A stretch of 64,000 nucleotides of DNA, taken from contig CAUYUJ010019860.1 of assembly GCA_963575745.1 (NCBI GenBank), forward strand, positions 615,116 to 679,115, written 5' to 3'. The stretch is from Prorocentrum cordatum (taxonomy: Eukaryota; Sar; Dinophyceae; Prorocentrales; Prorocentraceae). Below, one piece after another: positions 1 through 9,438 of this stretch (positions are counted from its first letter, which is position 1; each line of letters opens with the position of its first letter). The notes under the pieces are model-generated. The model was not told the origin of the DNA and searched no databases. It saw only the letters and a program-made list of their open reading frames with translations. The position numbers and the translations under genes are program-made.

Positions 1-273
1 AGCAATTCGCTTCCCGTGCTGCTGCCATTGAGCACCTCGGTCATCGCGCGCCGCGCTGCACAGCGCGGATGTGTGAACTCACGCCTCTCACTGATCAACA
101 ATTGCTTGACATTGAAGGTTCTGGCCATGCTCAGAAACAATCTGCCCACCAGCGGTAGGCTGTCTTCTCTGATCCCCTCACCCTTGCATAGCCAAGGTGT
201 GTTTGATCTCTTTACACACTTTCCCGATGCATCATCACAGCCGCTGCGCTCTCATGTTGCCAATGAAATATAC

Positions 274-316
274 GCTAGAACCATCGCGCGCGCTTCGCGC
301 GCGCTTTGGTTCTAGC
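274..316. repeat. Short foldback with alternating CG core
   Basis: An inverted repeat: the arm GCTAGAACC is answered by GGTTCTAGC, and between them two CG-alternating arms face each other across a 3-nt TTC loop. The stem is about 20 bp with two mismatches. The alternating CG core could also adopt Z-form. No gene is associated with it. Confidence 0.6.
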
Positions 317-394
317 CGAGATCACGGCAAGGCCCCGGCAGAAGAATGAAGGCAGGCCTTTTCTTATGTGTATATATGTACATATTTGTCCGTC

Positions 395-690
395 CTTCTC
401 CTCCTCCTCCTCCCTCCCCTCCCCCCCTCCTTCTTCTTTTCTTCCTCCTCCTTCGTCCTCCCCCTCCTCCCCTTCCCCGCCCGTCTCTCCTCCATTTCCT
501 TAGTTCCCCTCCTTCTCCTCCGCAACCTCCTCCTTCCTGACTTGCTTGTGCCCCTCCTGCGCGATCTTCCCCTCCCCCTCTTCCCTATCATCCTTTTTTC
601 CTCCCCTCCTCCCCCCCCCCCCCCATCCTCCTCAATATCCTCGGCCCTTCCTCCGCCCCCCCCCCCCTCCCTGGCACGGGCGCCCCCCCG
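395..690. repeat. Polypyrimidine (C/T) low-complexity block
   Basis: About 300 bp of almost pure C and T in CCTCCT-like motifs with runs of C. All forward frames stay open here and give only Pro/Ser/Leu-rich peptides, so these frames are not taken as genes. It faces a purine block on the same strand at 895-1490. Confidence 0.85.
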
Positions 691-894
691 ATCCGGGCGC
701 GCCCCCCGGCCCAGATACCGCTTGGGGCCGCGGGCCCCGCGACCCTTGAAGTCGGCCCCGGGAGTCCTCCGAATCCTTCGGCCCCTGGGCGCCCCTGACC
801 TCTAGGGTCGAAGATCCTCAATCGCGACCCCGCGACCCATCGGCCACCGAGACTCCTCGGCCCCGCGACCCGCGGAGCGACGAGGAAGGACGCG

Positions 895-1490
895 CGGCAG
901 AAGCAAGGGGCGGGGTCGAGGGGGGGCAGGAGGAGGCGGAGAAAGAAGAGGGAGAGGAACAGGAATAAGAGGAAGAGCAGCCAGAGGAGGAGGACCAGAG
1001 GCAGGAGGAGGGGGGGGGGGGCCGCCCAGGAGGGGTCAGGCGCTCGACCAAGGGGATGGGACTTATGTTCCCGGGAGCCCCCCCGGGGACACCTTGCGCG
1101 ATAGGAGGAGGAAGAGCCCGAGAAAGAAGGAGGGGGGGGGAACGAGAAGGAAGATAAGTTCGGCGCGGTGGAGAAAGGGAGGCGCGCGGAATTACATGCC
1201 CCGGAAGCTCCCCGAGAACATGTTTCGCGACAGCAGGAGGAGGGGGGGGCCGAGAGGAGGAGGAGGACAGGAAGGAGGAGGAGGGCTAGAGCAGGAGGAG
1301 GAATCTCGAGAAGGAGGAGGAGGAGGAGAAGGAGGAGGAGGGGGAAGAGGAGGGGGGGGGGCAGGAGGATGATAAGGACGAGGAGGACAGACACGCAGGA
1401 CAAGGTGAGCGGCGGGAAGAGGGGGGGGGGGCAGGACAAGCAGGACATAAGGAGTAGGCGGAAGGGAAGGAGGGTGAGGGACCCACACCC
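895..1490. repeat. Polypurine (G/A) low-complexity block
   Basis: About 600 bp dominated by AGGAGG-type purine motifs with several runs of nine or more G. Complementary in composition to 395-690 and separated from it by about 200 bp of mixed GC-rich DNA. Apparent reading frames on both strands are low-complexity artefacts. Confidence 0.85.
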
Positions 1491-1520
1491 TGTACCAATG
1501 ATGAAGCTCAGCGCTCCGAG

Positions 1521-1985
1521 TTATGCAGCATCTTTGTCTGTGCACCCCGCAGCGGCTGTGCCGTGTGGGCCCTCTTCCCCCTCTTCAGTCCTCAACCAAA
1601 GGTGCCAGACGTCATCTTGTAGGTCTGATGCCCTGATTAAGGCCTCCGCCGCAGATGCCCTCCACTGGGTGGACAATTGCTGGCGCACTTCATGCGGGAA
1701 CCTCCGCCTATCTTCGGCGCTCGAGGGCAACTCCTTTAGGTCGCGGCGACGCGCCTTCCTACATGCGATGGCGGGTTCCGCAGTCGAGGGGTCAAATCGG
1801 ACGCGGAAACTGACCCGGCCCTTTGTCTGAGATCGAATGCAACTCTTGCTGGGGGGATCGCTCCAATGCAACTTGATAGCGCCCCGAGAAAGAGGATGCA
1901 GGAAACTTGCAAGAATAATTGCGAGACTCTCAACTCGCCCCCTGCGGTTGTGGAGGGCCCCCCCCGCCGGAAGAGTTGCCATCAA
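1521..1985 (-). other. Unassigned open frame, possible non-LTR retroelement fragment
   Basis: A 154-codon minus-strand frame in DNA that is compositionally mixed, unlike the purine block beside it. The product is charged, with a central basic/acidic stretch and a DVWHLWLRT-like segment near its end. That tail vaguely recalls the linker between endonuclease and reverse transcriptase in algal LINEs, but no catalytic motif is visible. It lies on the same strand as the gag remnant downstream without an obvious link. It may be an exon, a LINE scrap or chance. Confidence 0.2.
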
Positions 1986-2057
1986 CTCCTTTGCTTGTAT
2001 TTAGAGAGGCCTTTGGAATATAAGGGCCGGCCTGCTTCTGCCCTAGAAGGCCCCGAA

Positions 2058-3239
2058 CTAACGGGGCTGGGCACGCGAGCGCGCCCAGGCTGACTGGGTC
2101 AGCGGACGCATTCCTGCCCCCCCGCACTCGGTTTGACCGACGCGGGCGCCGCCGCATCCGTCTCGCGAGAAGGTAAGAAATGCCATCCTTAACCTAATTA
2201 TTCCAATCAGTCCGTCTGCACTGGCGGCGCGGCCGCCAGTGCAGAGCCAGTGTCGCGGATGGTCGGGCGCGGTCTTGGCGAACCAACAATCTTTCCCACG
2301 CGTGCGCTGCCCCGTTTCCTTGAAAGAGCGGCAAATCTGATCCTTGCTCTTGCCTTTGCCTTTGCCTTTCTCTCCATCATGTCTGCGTCGCTCTGAGCTC
2401 GAGCAGGCGGCCCTCGAGCCGCCTCCCGAGGATGAAGAGACATTGGCAGCGGCGGCGTTGGCTTGCCTGGCTGCGCGCTCGTATCCCAGAGTCTTTCCCG
2501 CTTTAAGCTTGGCCTGTTCATATTTGTCACGCTTGAGCTTTTCTTCGTCGGTCAGGGCTCTGTGTTGCCTGTAGCAACCGCCCTGGGGTCCACGGCAGTT
2601 CTTAGGATCGCGTGAGAAAGGGTAGCACGGCAACTTGCTCTGTTTTTCGCGCGAACGTTCGGACTGGCTCCTAGTCCGCTGCTGCGTGCCCTTTCCACGG
2701 CCGCCTGCCGGGGTCTGAGATCGGCCCCGTGCCTTTCGGCCACCGCCTTCAGGTTTCTCAGACCTCCCTCGAGAACGACTGTTCTGAGCTGGAGCAGCGT
2801 TCGGGTTAGCCCCCGCAGCCGGCTGGGCCGGAGCGGCAACTTTGGGCTTCTTGTGAGTAAACGGGCAACCCTGACCCTCGCACGGGCAGGTCTCTCCTTC
2901 ACGGACGAATTTGCACGTTGTCTCGCCCTTCGTCGCTCCACTCTTCATAACATCTGTGGATTTCCCGAGACGCGCCGCTACCTCTGCCGCAGCTGCTTTG
3001 CCATTGAGGCCTCGGCGGCTCTCGTTGCCGTTGCCTCCACCGCCGCCCAAGCGCGTCTGCCGAGCACGTTGGTTCAAAGTACCCTCATGCAGATCGATGT
3101 TCCGTTCTTCCTTCTCACGCAACATCATCATCTCAATCTGCGTTATGAGCCATTCGTAAGTACGCATGCCCGTCCCTGGCTTGTCTGAAGACATATCATA
3201 AACTGACAAGTCATGTACAACTTCTTCGGCTTCCTGCAT
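2058..3239 (-). CDS. Gag nucleocapsid-like protein with Cys/His clusters
   Basis: Up to 393 codons; the real end is probably near 2200, where the sequence turns low-complexity. Three Cys/His clusters are visible: CKFVREGETCPCEGQGC...H (about residue 110), CYPFSRDPKNC...C...H (about 205) and CRSFKETGQ...C...H (about 300). They are separated by Arg/Ser/Gly-rich basic stretches. CCCH-type fingers in a basic background indicate RNA binding, as in nucleocapsid regions of algal copia elements. Copia-A in this window has a comparable triple CCCH module at 42241-43257. Confidence 0.5.
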   Translation of the reverse strand: MQEAEEVVHDLSVYDMSSDKPGTGMRTYEWLITQIEMMMLREKEERNIDLHEGTLNQRARQTRLGGGGGNGNESRRGLNGKAAAAEVAARLGKSTDVMKSGATKGETTCKFVREGETCPCEGQGCPFTHKKPKVAAPAQPAAGANPNAAPAQNSRSRGRSEKPEGGGRKARGRSQTPAGGRGKGTQQRTRSQSERSREKQSKLPCYPFSRDPKNCRGPQGGCYRQHRALTDEEKLKRDKYEQAKLKAGKTLGYERAARQANAAAANVSSSSGGGSRAACSSSERRRHDGEKGKGKGKSKDQICRSFKETGQRTRGKDCWFAKTAPDHPRHWLCTGGRAASADGLIGIIRLRMAFLTFSRDGCGGARVGQTECGGAGMRPLTQSAWARSRAQPR

Positions 3240-3331
3240 TGCTCAAGGAAGTGTGCGTGGATCGAAGCTCGCACGTCATCAGATGGAGGTCGTACGCCGT
3301 CGAGCTGTTGATACACATATGTCCATTCATT

Positions 3332-3976
3332 CTAGAAAAGGTACAATTCAGCATCTGGGAGTTTGGGATCAATAACAACCTTCAAAATGTCACGCGAAAT
3401 GCGATGCTGACCCAGCTTCGATCTAGCTGAGCACCAGTAGCATATGGCCCGTATCATTTCGCGCCCCGTCAAGAGTCTCTTTTCATTCTGGGCAGCGATC
3501 TCCATGCGGTTGATCTGGTGAAGGAAGTGATTGTGATGAAGAGAAAGCTTACGGTTCCTACGCATCTTATGGAATTTCCAAATCAAATTAGTGGCGATCA
3601 TGATGTCAAGACGTCGGAAACGACCCGGGTCTCTAAGTTGTTCTTTAGCCACGGTGGGGCCCATAGCCCCCATGATCCAAAGCTGTGCTTCCTGAATCTC
3701 AAGGGGCGATCCAGCCACAGCACGGATGGTATGCATCTGCCACTCCCGCATGTTTGTAGCATCGGGAATGTCCATCAGATCAACCTTTTGATTATTGCCA
3801 ACCTGTCTCCATTGGTCCAGAGGGGTACTCTCGTCAAGACCTCCCGGGTCATTGGGCCCACCTGGGCCCTGAGGCCCGCCACGACCGCCCCCGCCGCCTG
3901 GGGATCCAGGGCCCCCCGGACTCCCTGGAGGCGGCTTCCCTGACTTGTTTTGGGCGGCATGGGCGAGTGCGTGCAA
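3332..3976 (-). CDS. Gag capsid-like segment
   Basis: 214 codons. A Gly/Pro-rich leader is followed by about 150 residues of predicted helices: DQWRQVGNNQKVDLMDIPDA, then a Trp-containing helix, then RRLDIMIATNLIWKFHKMRR. The length and helical character match a retroelement capsid. It directly precedes the Cys/His-rich frame at 2058-3239, as capsid precedes nucleocapsid in Gag. It lies in a different frame from that segment, so about 90 bp around 3290 hold a frameshift or intron. Confidence 0.45.
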   Translation of the reverse strand: MHALAHAAQNKSGKPPPGSPGGPGSPGGGGGRGGPQGPGGPNDPGGLDESTPLDQWRQVGNNQKVDLMDIPDATNMREWQMHTIRAVAGSPLEIQEAQLWIMGAMGPTVAKEQLRDPGRFRRLDIMIATNLIWKFHKMRRNRKLSLHHNHFLHQINRMEIAAQNEKRLLTGREMIRAICYWCSARSKLGQHRISRDILKVVIDPKLPDAELYLF

Positions 3977-4126
3977 GAATTCGGCACTTGGTGCGGTACT
4001 ATGATCATCCCCATCACTGCTCTGCCCTGCCCCGCCAGACGGCGTGGCCGCTGGCGCGCAATCCTTGCCTCCACCTGGCGGCTGGGCCGTCGGTGGCCTC
4101 GCCGGTCCCGCCTGGGTGAAAGGGTG

Positions 4127-4567
4127 CTAGTTAATGAAGGTCATGCCATCAGCGACGCCTGGCAACTCGGCATTGAAGGGTACATTGTTCCCGGAGATGC
4201 CAGGCTTGGCCGGGCCCTCGGCGGCAGGGCCAGGGACAGCGAAATGGGGTTGCAAAGCTGGCCTGACGGGCGTCTCCTGTGTAAGCTGTGGCATATCGAG
4301 CTGATGAAATTTGGGCATTTTGTCCAACGCTGTCTCGATACATTGGAAGGATTCCATACCCATAGTCCTTGTCATCTCTTGTGCCCTGTCTTCCAAGGCC
4401 GCCTCTCGGTCAGCTGCTTGTGATCGAGACCGCATATGTTGGTCTTTCTCTTTCAAGGATTCAGTGATGGCAGCCTTGAGCTCCATCACCTCTTTCTCTG
4501 ATGCAGCTGCGCGGGCCAACGCTTCTTCTTTCTCACGAAGGTTGGCTGCTGACTTTTCCGAGCTCAA
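4127..4567 (-). CDS. Gag-like coiled-coil segment
   Basis: 146 codons. Residues 1-70 are an uninterrupted charged coiled coil (NLREKEEALARAAASEKEV). The rest is a Pro/Gly-rich linker. It sits between the finger-containing segment upstream and the capsid-like segment downstream, on the same strand. It has no catalytic residues and most likely serves particle assembly. Confidence 0.4.
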   Translation of the reverse strand: MSSEKSAANLREKEEALARAAASEKEVMELKAAITESLKEKDQHMRSRSQAADREAALEDRAQEMTRTMGMESFQCIETALDKMPKFHQLDMPQLTQETPVRPALQPHFAVPGPAAEGPAKPGISGNNVPFNAELPGVADGMTFIN

Positions 4568-4640
4568 TCGAAGCTGTTCCTCAGCTTGCTCCTTCTGTTG
4601 GGCCAGAAGGTTGGGGTTAGCGCTGTCTCGCTTCCATGGC

Positions 4641-5237
4641 TCATCCCACTCCGCCTGTTGCCTGTTCCACAGGCAAACTCTTTCGTTGGGCGCATGCGAC
4701 GCAGCGCTTCGTGTTCATATCATAGTGGTCTTTGCAACTTGGCGACCCACAAGTGGTGCATAACCCGACCTTTGGGTTTGAACATACTGAACAACTTTCG
4801 GCAAAATCCCCTCTCGCGGGCTGAGGCTGCTGAGCAGCCTTCACCCACAGCAACGGCGGCATTCCGCCTTCTGGAGGCGCCGAGCTAGGCCGGGCCTGCG
4901 ACGACGTGGCACCAGACGGCTGGGCCGCCGGCGATGGTCGTCTGCTCGCCCCTGCCGGCTTGGCCGGTGGGCACGCTTCGCCACCTGATTGTATCTGCCG
5001 AAGCGATGGCCTAGCGTGTTCATGCATCTTGAGCTCATCTCGATATTGATTATTCTGATCAACAATCGTCGCAGCTATAATCTGTGCGCTGGCCGCTTCC
5101 AGCCTGGCAGCGCAAAATTGATATTGGAGCTCCTTCCTTTCGTGCTCTGCCTTGGCTATTGCGACCCTCTCCCCTTCTAGCCTCGCCGCCGCAACAGCGG
5201 CGCAGGCGGACTTGGCGTCTGCTGATTGACTGCGCAC
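4641..5237 (-). CDS. Gag-like segment: coiled coil plus CxxC finger
   Basis: 198 codons. The first 70 residues form an Ala/Glu/Arg coiled coil, followed by a Pro/Ser-rich linker. A Cys-rich module follows at about residues 148-182: CSVC, then CTTC, then CKDHYD, then CVAC. Its ligand spacing suggests two zinc ions, as in B-box or RING-like fingers. The module is also found in other structural proteins, so the retroelement assignment rests on context. Confidence 0.4.
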   Translation of the reverse strand: MRSQSADAKSACAAVAAARLEGERVAIAKAEHERKELQYQFCAARLEAASAQIIAATIVDQNNQYRDELKMHEHARPSLRQIQSGGEACPPAKPAGASRRPSPAAQPSGATSSQARPSSAPPEGGMPPLLWVKAAQQPQPARGDFAESCSVCSNPKVGLCTTCGSPSCKDHYDMNTKRCVACAQRKSLPVEQATGGVG

Positions 5238-6105
5238 CGCCAGGGCAGCCTGTCGTTCAGAAGATAATGTCTCAACGATCTTGTTCGCAGCTTCTTCCGC
5301 GGCTGCCCAGCCTGGGCAGCCGCGGTCTGAGAGGACATCTGTGCCATCAACTCTCGTTCTCGCCGACTGGCGGCTTGGGCCATGGCAAGCCTGTCAGCCT
5401 CGAACTTCCTCTGAACGTCGGCAATAACTGCCTTTATCTCTTCTCGATCCAACCGGGCCTGTTCGGCCCCCTGGGCTTCTAAGGCCATAGTTTCTTGTTG
5501 TCTCTGGGCCTCTATGATTCTGGCCTGGTCCTGCATGGCTTGGATCAAAAGGTATTGGCAGTTATTTTCTTCCATCTGGATGCAGCCCTCACACAACCAT
5601 TGATTGCCGCAAGTGGGGCACACGCTGGAACAATGCCCACGCGCCGGGCGCCTACAAGGCCCCCCTTTTGGCGGGCTTTCCCCGGGCACCCGTTCTCCGC
5701 CTGGGGCGGGCAATCAGGGCCCTGGTTCCAGCGCGCCTCGCGCATGGAAATGGCGCTGTTACTCCTCGAAGTCGAACGGGCACCAGATCGTGGGATCTTG
5801 GGCCACCCCCTGCTTGAAGCAGACGATCGAGGAAGAATGCGCGAGCTCTCCGGTGGCTTGGCCACCTCGCGGAGCGCCTCATCCCGTTCATCCTGCGCAA
5901 TCAATTCCGGGAGTGTGACTGGAGAATCAGACGGGTCGTCGTCCTCAGCTACCGCGGGGACCGACGGCTGCCAATCGCCTGGGGCGACGGCAGACCGATG
6001 GAATCCCTCCGGAAGCGGGGAGGCATTCAAATCGTAATTTGTTCCTGTGCTTCTTATGCTGAGGAGCTGGCGTTCGGCCCGTGGACTCCCGGTCATGCTT
6101 GACAT
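5177..6105 (-). pseudogene. Gag-like segment with Cys-rich finger and coiled coil
   Basis: Two overlapping minus frames (5545-6105, then 5177-5713) carry the continuation of the gag-like product. The first is acidic (ELIAQDERDEALREVAKPP). The second has a compact cysteine cluster, C-x3-C-x2-C-x5-C-x2-C, resembling a small zinc-binding finger. A long Glu/Gln/Ala-rich heptad segment follows (QDQARIIEAQRQQETMALEA), typical of a coiled coil. The break between the frames, near 5650, is a frameshift or an unspliced intron. Confidence 0.4.
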
Positions 6106-7048
6106 GAGGCTGGGAACTCGATGCGACCTCTGCCGCCTGGGGCGGGATCTCAGCGATTGGGGGAACGGGGGGCGGTATAGGGGTTCCCCATGGCTCGTGT
6201 GCCGCTGGGACCTCGCGGACTAGGTCGCTGGTCGTTGTATCTAAATCTGGTTCCGCAAGTGCCTCCCCAAGAGCTTCCACATGATCGTAGTCAATGGTCT
6301 CCTGTCCTGGGGACGACCTTCCGTCTGGGACGGGACAGTCGGCAGCGTTCAACAGCGGCAAATCTCGGCCTGGGGACATTTCATACGCGGCATGCTCCAT
6401 GTTATCTTGCATAGAGTTGACATCGTCTTCGTCATCGAGCTGTTCGTCGCTATCATGACCGGGCTGCCCGTTCAAGGCGATCGGGATGGGATGAGTCCCG
6501 GGCGGTCGATCCCAACCGTCTGGGACGGCGGGGGGCCTACCGCTCTCGTCTACGACTCGCGGCCGACTGGCTGGGCCAGCGGCCGGCTCGATAGAATGCA
6601 CGGCAATCGGGCTGGAATGCACTGTTTCTGGGGGCTCAGCAATCCAAGATGAAGAGGCTCCTCGCCTGGCGTTCACGGCTGGGCCGTTCCGCCTCATCGG
6701 GTCCGGGGTCTGATCACGTTCTCTGATCGGAGCACGAAAGGGAGAATCGTCGGCTGACAAATCAATGACTCCTTCGACAACTCTTCCCCGAGGAACCCGA
6801 GTGAGGTCAGAAGGTGGAAGGGGGCGGCCCTCCCCTGGGCCGCTGCCCTGATGCCCTTGCCCGTCTCGATGCACGCGTTGCAATATCGCGGGCAATTCGG
6901 CTGTCTCGTCGTAGCTCAGCCCCCTAGCGACTGGGTCGCGGGCTTCGGCTGATAACCAGTCTTTCCTCTCAGAACCGGGGTGAGATGCCAAAGGAACTAA
7001 GGTCTCATGATCAATGCGCTCAGTAGTAGAGCGTTTGGGGCGAGACAT
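5945..7048 (-). CDS. Gag-like N-terminal segment, acidic/proline-rich
   Basis: 367 codons starting at ATG (7048), beginning MSRPKRSTTER. The product is Pro/Asp/Glu/Ser-rich with no recognised domain and is probably disordered. It contains a very acidic stretch (DSDEQLDDEDD) about residue 200. The plausible frame leaves this one near 6045 and continues as the frame open over 5545-6105. It heads the run of gag-like frames on this strand, so it is read as the N-terminus of a retroelement structural protein. A host gene with several exons is the alternative. Confidence 0.4.
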   Translation of the reverse strand: MSRPKRSTTERIDHETLVPLASHPGSERKDWLSAEARDPVARGLSYDETAELPAILQRVHRDGQGHQGSGPGEGRPLPPSDLTRVPRGRVVEGVIDLSADDSPFRAPIRERDQTPDPMRRNGPAVNARRGASSSWIAEPPETVHSSPIAVHSIEPAAGPASRPRVVDESGRPPAVPDGWDRPPGTHPIPIALNGQPGHDSDEQLDDEDDVNSMQDNMEHAAYEMSPGRDLPLLNAADCPVPDGRSSPGQETIDYDHVEALGEALAEPDLDTTTSDLVREVPAAHEPWGTPIPPPVPPIAEIPPQAAEVASSSQPHVKHDRESTGRTPAPQHKKHRNKLRFECLPASGGIPSVCRRPRRLAAVGPRGS

Positions 7049-7467
7049 CGATGAAACAATATGTTATCCGTTAAACAAATGCAACCAAAAATGGGATGGG
7101 AGGAGGTCCGGCCGGCCGACGACCGACGACGCGCGCAGGCCGCGGGCAGGCGCGCCCCTTTGCTAACTTGAGTAGCAAACAGCTGCAGAACAGTGCTGCA
7201 GCGATGTCAAGGTGAGGCAAGGCAGGCGGCAGGAGAGGCAACTATAATATGAGGCGGAGAGCAGCATATTGACTTCCTTCTCCCCCTCCTGCTCCTGCTC
7301 CCTTCCTCCACCTACTCCGACGACGACGGTTCCTCCTGCATCCTCCCGCTCTTGGGGTAAATGCCGGCTCGCCCCGCCCTTTGTTCGTCTGCATGCTCCC
7401 CCGCTTCCCTCGTAACCTCCACTCCCCTGGGGCTCATTTCTGGACGGGCTCGCGGGGGCGCTTTTTT
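7049..7467. other. Intergenic, nothing recognised
   Basis: No gene, LTR or structured element recognised. The middle part (about 7270-7330) is pyrimidine-rich. Confidence 0.5.
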
Positions 7468-8320
7468 GGTCGCGGCCGCGAGCGAAGAGCGCAGGCGGCG
7501 AACAGAGTGTCCGGGCCGACGAGCAAGCCTAATTAGCTACAAGACGCGCCGCTAGCCGGCCGGCCCACTCAAAAAGCAGCCGCGGGGCTGTGCGGGAAGC
7601 TGACGGCAGGGGACATCCTGGGGAGCTCGGGCACGCGCAGTCTGACAAGATGTCGAGAAATTCGTTGCATGCCGCGAGGCATAACCCACGCAGCGGCATG
7701 AAGTGCACAGGGGCCGACGTGTCCGTCATACTGGGTGGGGGCAAGCGCGGAGCCCGATGAGCGAGTCGCCAGTGGGGCGCCAGGCTCAAGCCGCCCCAAC
7801 GACGCGCGCTGGCTGGGGGAGCTGAGCTGCCGAGGAACGTCGCAAACCTGCCGAAGGAGGGATGGGTCCAGGGCGCCACTGGTGGGGATACTTTCTTTTT
7901 GGTCGCGGCCGCGAGACAAGGGTCAGGCGGCGAAGGCAACGTCTGGGCCACGAACGAGGCTAAGTAGCTACAACAAGCACAGGCCGGCCCGCCCGCTCAC
8001 AAGCAGCCGCGAAGCTGAAAGGGAGCTGACGGCAGGGGTGACCTGAGAGCTCGAGCACGTGCACGGACAAAATGTCATTGAATTCGGTGCCTGCCACAAT
8101 GTGAGACGTGAACCAGGATAACCGACTCCGTCAATCTGAGTGCGGGCAATTCGGTGCTTGCCATGGCACGACCCACGCAGTGGAGACGTGAACCAGGATG
8201 GTCAAGTCCGTCGTGCTGAGTGGGGGCAAGTGGGAGGCCATTGGAGTGAGTCGCCGGTGGGGCGCCAGGCTCCAAACGCCCGGACGACTTGAGCTAGCCA
8301 GAAAGGCTGAGCTGTCGTGG
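7468..8320. repeat. Tandem duplication, about 433-bp unit
   Basis: Unit 1 starts at 7468 and unit 2 at 7901, both with GGTCGCGGCCGCGAG. Shared landmarks follow in order: GAAGCTGA.GGGAGCTGACGGCAGGG, the AAATGTC/AAGATGTC block, CCACGCAG, GAGTCGCC.GTGGGGCGCCAGGCTC and the CTGAGCTG end. Unit 2 carries a small internal duplication of the GACGTGAACCAGGAT segment (about 8106 and 8187). It does not encode a recognisable protein. Confidence 0.7.
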
Positions 8321-9299
8321 GCTGGTGGTGCGACGCAGCTGGAGATGGCTAGAGGCGAGCCTGGAATGCTGCACCTGCTGCGGAAGGCTGAAACACTCCG
8401 TAACGAAGTCAACGCCTGGGACCACCCCACAGCGCAAGGGGGAACCAAGCGACTGCGAGCCTCGCAGTGCGCGCCGGCAAGGCGTCATGCCCCTGAGCGG
8501 GGGGGAAGCAAGCTGGCGTGGTCAGCATCGCCAGCGGGGAAGAGTAGAGGGAGCTGCGCTGGTGGTAGTGTTGCCCTGAAGGCGAAACTCGACAAGAGCA
8601 GGCGAATCCCCAAGAGAACAGAACGGGCTGTATCTCCTGGGGCACGTGGCGCGTGCGAGCGAGGCGTGCCGATGCAATGGGGCGATGCGCCTGGGGGGAG
8701 CTGCGCTGTGCTAGACACGAGGGCCAAAGGACGCGAAGCCTGGCCCAGTCCGCCGCTAGGCACTTCCGCCCAAGACCCAGGGAACGCCAACGCGCACCAC
8801 GTGGCCCTCCAGGGTCGCAGCTGACCGGCCGCTGTGAATGATGAGCCAAACCGCGAACAACGAGGGGCGCGGGCGGCCCTGGGAGGGAGGGGCAACAACA
8901 CCGACGTCGGACAATACGTCTGGCGGGCCCCGGGGCCAAGGGCGGGGGGCACTCGCCTGGCCCGAGAGGGGGGGGGCGATGGGGAGCAACGCCTCTCCCC
9001 TCGGCCTGGCCACGAACCCGTGGGTCAGGGGCCATGGTCTTTCTCTTGGGTCCTCAGGGTCGCAGCTAACCGCCGCTCAAGAGCAAATAACATCGATTGT
9101 TGGTCCTCCAGGGTCGCAGCTGATCGCCGCTAATGTCTGTGAATCCGCAGCTGGTGTGGTCCGAGGGGGGGCAGTCTGCAGCCTGTGGACTGACTCACTG
9201 TGATACCTCACCGGGGATGGGGTGGTTGGCCCTCCAGGGTCGCAGCTGATCGCCGCATGAGTCAGTACTTCGACAGAGATGTGACCAGGCAAGGTCGCG

Positions 9300-9395
9300 C
9301 TCGCCGCCAGGCAGTCGGGGGGGGGGCTGCGGCCCACTTCCTGCCCCAGGGCAGGAAGTGGGCCACAGCATCCCCCCCGCCTGCCTGGCGGCGAG
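9300..9395. repeat. Near-perfect 96-nt foldback
   Basis: The left arm (9300-9346) and right arm (9349-9395) are inverted copies separated by 2 nt. The inner 16 bp are perfect (GGCCCACTTCCTGCCC against GGGCAGGAAGTGGGCC). The outer part pairs CTCGCCGCCAGGCAG with CTGCCTGGCGGCGAG, leaving a few mismatches in the G/C run. A single strand would form one long hairpin. It may be a miniature foldback transposon or a snap-back replication product. Confidence 0.8.
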
Positions 9396-9438
9396 AAAAG
9401 GCCTGCCGCAGTCCTCTGTGTAAGAGCAGCGTGCGATG

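Larger units (their letters stand above)
2058..7048 (-). mobile_element. Gag-only retroelement remnant
   Basis: A 5-kb run of minus-strand coding sequence in successive overlapping frames. Read 7048 to 2058 it gives an acidic/proline-rich N-terminus, coiled-coil segments with Cys-rich fingers, a capsid-like helical region, and a basic C-terminus with three Cys/His clusters. This is the layout of a copia-type Gag. No protease, integrase, RT or RNase H follows, and no flanking direct repeat was found, so LTRs are either lost or unrecognised. Frame changes near 6045, 5650, 5200, 4600, 4050 and 3290 mean frameshift decay or introns. Confidence 0.55.

Noticed and set aside
588-1448. 286-codon minus-strand frame rich in Leu/Pro/Ser
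   Set aside because: It runs through the pyrimidine and purine blocks; peptides of this composition arise from any frame of such DNA.
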